The position numbers and the translations under genes were made by a program. From NCBI GenBank assembly GCA_035582835.1, contig JAYKAV010002684.1:731108-795107 (forward strand): 64,000 nucleotides of DNA, written 5' to 3'. The notes under the pieces are model-generated. The model was given only the letters and a program-made list of their open reading frames with translations, did not search any database and had not been told where the DNA came from. Shown in pieces: positions 59,901 through 64,000 of this stretch. Source of the stretch: Phoebastria nigripes. Lineage: Eukaryota > Chordata > Aves > Procellariiformes > Diomedeidae. The first letter of the stretch is position 1, and the number at the start of each line of letters is the position of its first letter.

Positions 59901-61955
59901 ACCCTGAGCCCAGACAGAAAACTGATGTAGAAAGTCCAGTCTGCAGCCTCACCTCAGTGTAGAAGTAAACAACAGTTACAGATGCTCCATACTGCTGGTT
60001 TTTTACCATGGATGATCAGGTGTTAATTAAAAAATGATAGGAGTAATTAAAAAAAGCAACCCTAGCCCTGCCTAGAATGTCATATAGAACAGAGTGCTAT
60101 CACATAACATGGAATACTCTCGGCTTATTCTCTCACACAGACATCTTAACAAACAACTTAGTCCTTTAGGGTTTTTTAAGCCACGTTTTTAGTTACACCT
60201 CTTTATAGGAAGAAATTCTGGGCTCATTCCAAAAAAGTAGTCAAAAGGGCCTTCTTAATACATGTGAGGGTACTGGAAATAACACCAAGCACTCCATAAG
60301 CACAAACCAAGCGAAACATTACAGCTACATAGCATTTAAGTACAGTCAAATATGAAGCCTACCTAAACACAGATCCCCGAGGAGTTTTTGTATTATGGTA
60401 GTATTCACAAGCCCTAGTGACAGGCCAACAGCTCACCAGAATACACTCTATACCATCATGACAAGACTTGTTGCTACTTCAGTAACTGTGATCTAAACAA
60501 ACAACTACAAAGAATTAATTTGACTAACATGACAGGTAGTGGTCTCAGTACAGCAGAAGCCTTAATCATGAGTGTTTTGTAAGCACTTAAGGCCTGCTTT
60601 GGAGGCAGGAAAAAAAGAAAAGACAAGAAGAAAGTGGAGATTTAGCAAGCTTGGTTGCTAAATTCTATCCCTCTCTGTGGTTTGTGAGCTATACTTGTGT
60701 TTTAGCAGTTCACAGAGCTCCTTTGAAGGCTGAAAGTACCATGCACAGTCAGACTGGTGCATAAATTCAGGTGAAGACACTGATTTCCATCACTGGGCTG
60801 GACCAATGAAGTATCAGAAGCTTCCCTGATTCTACAAGTTATGGGGTAATAGCTTATTTCATTTTCCCTGATAAAACATCTAATCTGGGAAAAAAAAAGA
60901 AAAAAAAAAAACCACACCACACCCTTCTAGGCAAGTATCAATACTAAAATGCAGCTCCCCAGGTTTCAGATTAACAATCAGCTCGTGATAACAAAAAGCC
61001 ACAAAAAAAAACCCCAAGCCACAAGACAAATCCTTCTCAACAGCCTTGATTCGAGCGTGCAGAGCAGGTTAGCACAGTTTGGGTTTAAAGAGAGAAACCA
61101 CACGGTGACAACTTGCTTTCATCAAAGTTATCACCCTCCAAAGGGCAGAAACTCAAATCGGCCCCATTCAGAGCTGAATGCAGATATGCAACAGATCCTA
61201 ACAATGAAGAATGAAACACTATCTCCCCATTCTCCAGACCACAGCCCCAACGCACAACTATAAACACTCACAAGCCAGTATCTGCAAGACACCCCAGACC
61301 AGAGAATGGTGGGAATCCAATTCACCAGTGAAGCCTATCTTGGGCTATCTTTAGCAGCCTTCATCTTCAGCCGTCTCTACTGCCAGAAAGGCTGATACAC
61401 TCATGATAAGGTGTTGACCTACCACCCTGTACAGAGCAGAACATCAAGGCAATCTGAAAACGGTAGTGATAAACATCATGCTGGAGTACAAAGCATGACA
61501 GGTCAACAGCCACGTCTTAACAGCCATCCTAAGAAAAAAGGAAAAAGCCATCTCTGTCAGAGTCCCCCTGTGGGGGCAGAACCAGTTTTTCCTCCATGCT
61601 ACCTCTACTGCTAATGTACTCCAGGACAATTAAAAAACCAAAACCAACCCACGGCCCAACCCATGAGCTGCAGAAGCTTGCTGAGTGATGGAGATATGTG
61701 CCTGCCTCCCTCCTTTCAAGAGTGTAAGAATGAGAAGTGGCTGCAGGGATTGCAGGCAGGCAGCATTAGCTCTCTGTCCAAACCCTGGAAGCTGGTTGCA
61801 GTGGAAGCCATATAAAGATACAGTGCTTTTCATTCCTTACTCATTATTTATTAATTGAGAAAGCCGTACCTGAGTCTGTTGATTCCGATGACACTGTTCT
61901 TTGTAAACCATTAGTATTCTTGTTTCCCGTATCTTGCCCAGCGTTTTCATGCTGA
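50774..61955 (-). CDS. CDC25A: CDC25A, M-phase inducer phosphatase 1 (partial: N-terminus outside the window)
   Basis: Dual-specificity phosphatase that removes inhibitory phosphates from CDK2 and CDK1 to drive G1/S and G2/M. Fifteen exons with GT-AG introns join in frame: 61955-61870, 59809-59755, 59012-58977, 58832-58796, 58402-58301, 57490-57374, 56474-56340, 55664-55590, 54916-54764, 54444-54352, 53947-53885, 53755-53657, 52925-52795, 52405-52294 and 50914-50774. They give 477 residues and a TAA stop. The order is N-terminal regulatory region (DSG degron, RRIHSLP, KEN box, RQNS), a basic KSKKRK stretch, then the rhodanese-like catalytic domain with HCEFSSER at 52829-52806. [19 protein letters not shown] and the tail [10 protein letters not shown] identify CDC25A rather than B or C. 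About 55 N-terminal residues are missing compared with the 524-residue human protein. Introns over 300 bp without their own entry (52406-52794, 52926-53656, 53948-54351, 54445-54763, 54917-55589, 55665-56339, 56475-57373, 57491-58300, 58403-58795) hold nothing else I recognise, apart from the repeat at 54303-54350. Confidence 0.96.
50915..52293 (-). other. CDC25A: Last intron of CDC25A
   Basis: A 1.38-kb intron with donor GTAAGT and acceptor TCTTTCCCCAG. The part at about 51250-51560 is more GC-rich than its surroundings and holds open frames on both strands (up to 149 codons). They have no known domain and overlap each other, so I do not call them genes. Confidence 0.85.
52294..52405 (-). 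CDS. CDC25A: CDC25A exon, RDRLGNEYP and LKGGYKDFF
   Basis: A 112-nt exon that completes methionine and encodes [32 protein letters not shown] and LRCR. RLGNEYP and [12 protein letters not shown] are specific to CDC25A; CDC25B has AVNDYP and YPEMYILKGGYK. I chose the donor GTAAGT after CCGT because it joins in phase to SFCEP in the last exon. Confidence 0.97.
52795..52925 (-). CDS. CDC25A: CDC25A exon with the HCEFSSER catalytic loop
   Basis: A 131-nt exon encoding [19 protein letters not shown] to [11 protein letters not shown] plus two bases of methionine. The CX5R phosphatase signature is intact: the nucleophilic cysteine codon is at 52826-52824 and the arginine codon at 52808-52806. Nothing suggests loss of activity. 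Acceptor GCCTTTACAG, donor GTGAGT. Confidence 0.98.
53657..53755 (-). CDS. CDC25A: CDC25A exon, [16 protein letters not shown]
   Basis: A 99-nt, phase 0 exon encoding 33 residues from [15 protein letters not shown] to [16 protein letters not shown]. This is the rhodanese-like core, including the conserved cysteine of DCRYPYEY that in CDC25 enzymes can form a disulfide with the catalytic cysteine. Acceptor CCCTCCCCAG, donor GTATGT. Confidence 0.97.
53885..53947 (-). CDS. CDC25A: CDC25A exon, [13 protein letters not shown]
   Basis: A 63-nt, phase 0 exon encoding 21 residues from [17 protein letters not shown] to DSEM. It is nearly identical to the human catalytic domain. Acceptor TCTTGTAG, donor GTATGT. 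Confidence 0.96.
54303..54350. repeat. 20-bp direct repeat beside a CDC25A splice donor
   Basis: CCATTAAAACACTTGAATTA (54303-54322) recurs as CCATTAAATCACTTGAATTA (54331-54350) with one mismatch and a 28-bp period. The second copy supplies part of the donor (GTAATT on the minus strand) of the exon ending at 54352. Confidence 0.85.
54352..54444 (-). CDS. CDC25A: CDC25A exon at the start of the catalytic domain
   Basis: A 93-nt, phase 0 exon encoding 31 residues from [10 protein letters not shown] to [18 protein letters not shown]. It matches human SLSLASSPKGTIENIL and DLIGDFSK at the start of the phosphatase domain. Acceptor TTCCTCTAG. The donor GTAATT lies in the second copy of a 28-bp-spaced direct repeat. 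Confidence 0.95.
54764..54916 (-). CDS. CDC25A: CDC25A exon with the basic nuclear-localisation stretch
   Basis: A 153-nt, phase 0 exon from acceptor TTCCTTGTAG. It encodes [15 protein letters not shown], then [22 protein letters not shown] and [16 protein letters not shown] followed by basic residues matches human RSQEESPPGSTKRRKS, the region of the nuclear localisation signal. The 3' boundary is uncertain. The best in-phase donor is ATG|GTTGGT at 54764. A later in-phase GT after GCATCTGAT is weaker, and the frame meets TGA soon after. Confidence 0.86.
55590..55664 (-). CDS. CDC25A: CDC25A exon, [10 protein letters not shown]
   Basis: A 75-nt, phase 0 exon encoding 25 residues from [10 protein letters not shown] to [16 protein letters not shown] is identical to human CDC25A and differs from SLISAPLVK in CDC25B, so it is a good paralogue marker. 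Acceptor TTTTTTCTCAG, donor GTGAGT. Confidence 0.95.
56340..56474 (-). CDS. CDC25A: CDC25A exon, acidic SESEDDDGF segment
   Basis: A 135-nt, phase 0 exon encoding 45 residues from [10 protein letters not shown] to LLDEQDLK. The acidic core [13 protein letters not shown] matches human SDEDDGFVDLL. The first half is diverged and carries a small MPTGE repeat. Acceptor TCTTGTCTCAG, donor GTATGT. Confidence 0.94.
57374..57490 (-). CDS. CDC25A: CDC25A exon matching the human alternatively spliced exon 6
   Basis: A 117-nt, phase 0-0 exon encoding 39 residues from [14 protein letters not shown] to RQNSSPAQA. It lines up with human residues of about 144-183, the segment missing from the CDC25A2 splice form. 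Skipping it here would also keep the frame. RQNSSP corresponds to the region around human S178, a checkpoint and 14-3-3 site. Acceptor TTTTTAATTCAG, donor GTAAGT. Confidence 0.94.
58301..58402 (-). CDS. CDC25A: CDC25A exon ending in the KEN box
   Basis: A 102-nt exon, phase 0 at both ends, encoding 34 residues from [20 protein letters not shown] to DENKEN. NHSDSLD matches the human region around S124, a checkpoint kinase site. The terminal KEN (58309-58301) is the APC/C-Cdh1 degron known in human CDC25A. Acceptor CGTTGTAG, donor GTAAGT. Confidence 0.95.
58796..58832 (-). CDS. CDC25A: CDC25A exon, RRIHSLP motif
   Basis: A 37-nt exon (acceptor CATTGTAG, donor GTAAGT) that completes asparagine and encodes [19 protein letters not shown] is identical to human CDC25A, and the equivalent segment of CDC25B is a regulatory phosphorylation site. 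Both splice sites are strong and the phase fits. Confidence 0.93.
58977..59012 (-). CDS. CDC25A: CDC25A 36-nt mini-exon, [11 protein letters not shown] (CDC25B-like)
   Basis: A mini-exon with acceptor TTGCTTTTAG and donor GTAAGT, phase 2 at both ends. It completes a threonine codon, encodes [11 protein letters not shown] and leaves two bases of an asparagine codon. The human CDC25A sequence I recall has no counterpart here, going from KENLENPM directly into RRIHSLP. Human CDC25B has TFEQAIQAASRI at the same place. The exon therefore looks like an ancestral segment kept in this species. Because it is 36 nt with matching end phases, skipping it would keep the frame. Confidence 0.85.
59013..59754 (-). 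other. CDC25A: CDC25A intron upstream of the mini-exon
   Basis: A 742-bp intron with donor GTATGT and acceptor TTGCTTTTAG. Near 59450-59475 the minus strand has a donor-like GTGCAT|GTAAGT preceded by CACCAG. An exon there would not keep the frame, so I treat it as intronic. Confidence 0.8.
59755..59809 (-). CDS. CDC25A: CDC25A exon, GCALDSP segment
   Basis: A 55-nt exon between acceptor CTCCTCTGCAG and donor GTATGT. It completes the degron glycine and encodes [17 protein letters not shown] plus two bases of a threonine codon. It aligns with human GFCLDSPGPLDSKEN. Both boundaries fit the reading phase of the neighbouring exons. Confidence 0.92.
59810..61869 (-). other. CDC25A: 2.06-kb CDC25A intron splitting the DSG degron codon
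   Basis: Donor GTACGG at 61869 and acceptor CTCCTCTGCAG at 59810. I see no further exon in it. Short A-rich tracts lie at about 60890-60912 and 61004-61011, and the rest is unremarkable. Confidence 0.85.
61870..61955 (-). CDS. CDC25A: CDC25A exon with the start of the DSG degron
   Basis: This 86-nt exon is the most 5' coding exon in the window. It begins one base before a codon boundary, after acceptor TTTACAG, and ends one base into a codon before donor GTACGG. It encodes QHENAGQ... to SSESTDS; the glycine of DSG is completed by the next exon. In human CDC25A, SSESTDSG holds the CHK1 and beta-TrCP sites around S76, S79 and S82, which control destruction of the protein after DNA damage. All the serines of the motif are kept. 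The preceding residues align only loosely with human. Confidence 0.93.
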
Positions 61956-64000
61956 CTGTAAAGGAAGTTAGGCATTTGTTTTAAATGCTCCTTGAAGAAA
62001 GAAATACAATATAGGAATGCCTGAANGTAGATATACAGCGCAGGTAATCATAACCTGAAACCTTTATCATCGGCCAAGTGAAAGGATTCCAGCTTGGCAA
62101 TCCTGCCGACTGCCGTCTCTTGTGCTCTGTGCGCTGTTGAGTACACAGACAATGCCACCACCANATCACCGCGCTTACAAATATCCTCAGATCTAACACC
62201 TACAGGGACTTAAGCTTCAGGTTTTGGTNTTGTTTTTTTAAACCTGCACATGCAGTGCTGATAATATTAGAAGTTAGGCTTCCAAAACAGAGACAGGGAG
62301 AGTGTCATTTAAGACAATCATTCTCCTGATAGTCTTTCTGGTCACCTCGCACCAAACTACCAAGCTTTTCTCCATGACATACTAACTGCAAGGGGTTTTT
62401 TGAAACGATGTTTTAGAGCCTGTCCTGCGCTTGTGCCTTCACAAATGAAGGTTCTAATACAACAAAGCGACAGACCTTGCAATAAAACTTTAGGACTAAA
62501 AACACTTTAAATGTGCAGTAGGATATTGGTGCCTGGAATCACATTAGCACCTCCCAAACCAGAGCCCCATTATCCTTCTCGGGATTGCAACCCTCTCTTT
62601 GGCAGCCACTCATTTAATTAGTTTTGCATAGAAAAATTACCAAACTTCTAACTCAAACTCATCTTTATAAGTAGTTAGCTCTCAAATTTTGTCTTATCAA
62701 CTAAGCAAGTTCTTCCCTGCTCACATAACCACCAGACCAGTCTAAATCATTCTGCAGGTGAAGGGGCTCGAGGCATCCAGAGCCTGAGTAACACCAGCCC
62801 CTGACCTGACACGTGTGCAAGTACAAACACCGCCCTGCGAGCAGGCAGGGAACCTCGAGGCAAGCTCTCCTGCCCGACTGCTGAGCCACATCAGACACAC
62901 ACTCATTTCATACGTGAGCAGGGGTGATGGCAGCTTCAATACAGAAGAAGAGATATGCCTATCATATGTAGCCTTACTCTATATTACCTTATTACATTTC
63001 CCTTTTGTATAAGGGAAAGCTACTTGAGTGTGGCTCCTCCGTCACATGGGTTAATTAAAAAAATGTGCCAGGGAACAAGGTAGGGCTACAAACTCAAAGG
63101 ACAGAATAATGAACACGGAGGGGACTGGTGCGAATCGTTTACAGGAATTCCAGGAATCTGAAGGAGGGAAGGATCATAAAGAAAGGAGGTGATTACAGAA
63201 ATGAGAATGACATAAAAACAACAAACAAAGGAGAAATACCAGGAGGGCCATCAGGACCAGACAGTAGGCCAGGGCAAAACAGGAGCCATACAAGAGACAA
63301 ACTGTAGAGGTTACTGTAGAAATAACAAGATGAAGGAGTTAGAGACTAGTAACAGCAAAATTGGATTGAGCAATTGCACGGTTATGGGGCAGGAGGAGCA
63401 GCAGAGCCCAAAGGCTGCAGCATTTTCCATACATGAAACAGTAAAGAGAGGAGGGGTGTGCAGGAACCAGCTGAGGGTGCGCACCAGGAGCAAGAAGGAG
63501 CTGAGATGATGCAGCTAACGTGGCATGGAAGGCAGGAAGGACGGACACAAAGGTACCAGCATTAATTTGTGGGAGAGGGGAAAGCACCCAGTCCTGGGGC
63601 CAGGCACGGGGAAGGGCTCAGGAGCGAGGTGGATGCCCAGAGCAGAACCAGGGGAAGATGGTGGCACATGGTGGGAGACCGCAGGGGGAAGATGGCCCAC
63701 AGCGCAGGAGCCACGACCACATGTGGGCAGGGGAGCAGGGGCTCCCGCGGGCCAGAGCCGGGGAGGGGGGGCGGCCCAGTCTTGGGGCTCCCTGGGGAGA
63801 AAGGGGATATTTGGTGGGTGAAGGGAGTCGTGGAGGCCTCGGTTTTGCAAGGGCGGCGGCGGGGGGTGGCATAGGAAGAACTCCTCGAGGCCTTGTTTTG
63901 GGGGGCGGGGGGCCGAGGAGAAACAGCTCCTTGAAGCCTCGCTTTTTGGGGAGAGGGTTAGGAGAACAGGTCCTCGAGGCCGCAGGTTTTTTTTGGGGGG
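61956..64000 (-). other. CDC25A: CDC25A intron running off the right edge
   Basis: Sequence upstream of the first visible CDC25A exon. I looked for the conserved N-terminal exons (RRRLLF and SPVTNLTVTMD in human) and did not find them, so they should lie to the right of the window. From about 63600 the DNA becomes G-rich on the plus strand, and it ends in a tandem repeat, which suggests the CpG-rich 5' end of the gene is near. Confidence 0.7.
63828..64000. repeat. Degenerate 43-54 bp minisatellite, G-rich
   Basis: Four successive units start at 63828, 63882, 63928 and 63971. Each begins with a variant of TCCTCGAGGCC, followed by a T run and then a G run. Spacings are 54, 46 and 43 bp. The last unit is cut by the window edge, so the array may continue. 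The T-run and G-run blocks could form G-quadruplexes. Confidence 0.75.

Overview
This is vertebrate nuclear DNA, most likely from a bird. The genes are interrupted by many GT-AG introns. The one gene that can be read, CDC25A, is compact, with 15 coding exons in about 11 kb. I see no mammalian Alu or L1 sequence. Isolated n characters and one 105-base N run at 24178-24282 show a draft assembly. The species cannot be fixed from the sequence alone. I found no rRNA, tRNA, CRISPR, prokaryotic or viral feature.

Left third (1 to about 24.4 kb, minus strand): AT-rich DNA with no convincing coding exon. It reads as the long first intron of a minus-strand gene whose non-coding first exon ends at 24445, at a clean splice donor inside a CpG island promoter (about 23.56-25.29 kb). 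The promoter has two CCAAT boxes 30 bp apart and no TATA box. In mammals MAP4 lies just downstream of CDC25A on the same strand. The orientation and spacing here fit MAP4, but no MAP4 coding exon is in the window, so that identity is inference.

Middle (about 24.8 to 48.3 kb): intergenic. It opens with a G-rich minisatellite, runs through ordinary AT-rich DNA, and then enters a GC-rich block (about 38.6-46.6 kb). Long open frames overlap on both strands there, but none has a recognisable domain.

Right third (about 48.3 to 64.0 kb, minus strand): CDC25A, the dual-specificity phosphatase that activates cyclin-dependent kinases. The 15 exons join in frame into 477 residues ending at a stop codon. 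They include the DSG degron, the KEN box, the HCEFSSER catalytic loop and the C-terminal tail. Exon(s) for about the first 55 residues lie beyond the right edge. A 3' UTR of about 2.4 kb ends at the only AATAAA in that interval and carries three sites matching the miR-15/16 seed. The intron at the right edge ends in a degenerate G-rich tandem repeat.

The points most worth following are a CDC25B-like mini-exon kept in this CDC25A, the clustered miR-15/16 sites, a local duplication that abuts a CDC25A splice donor, two possible unannotated exons in the left intron, and several small repeat structures. I did not find a convincing new biological system.
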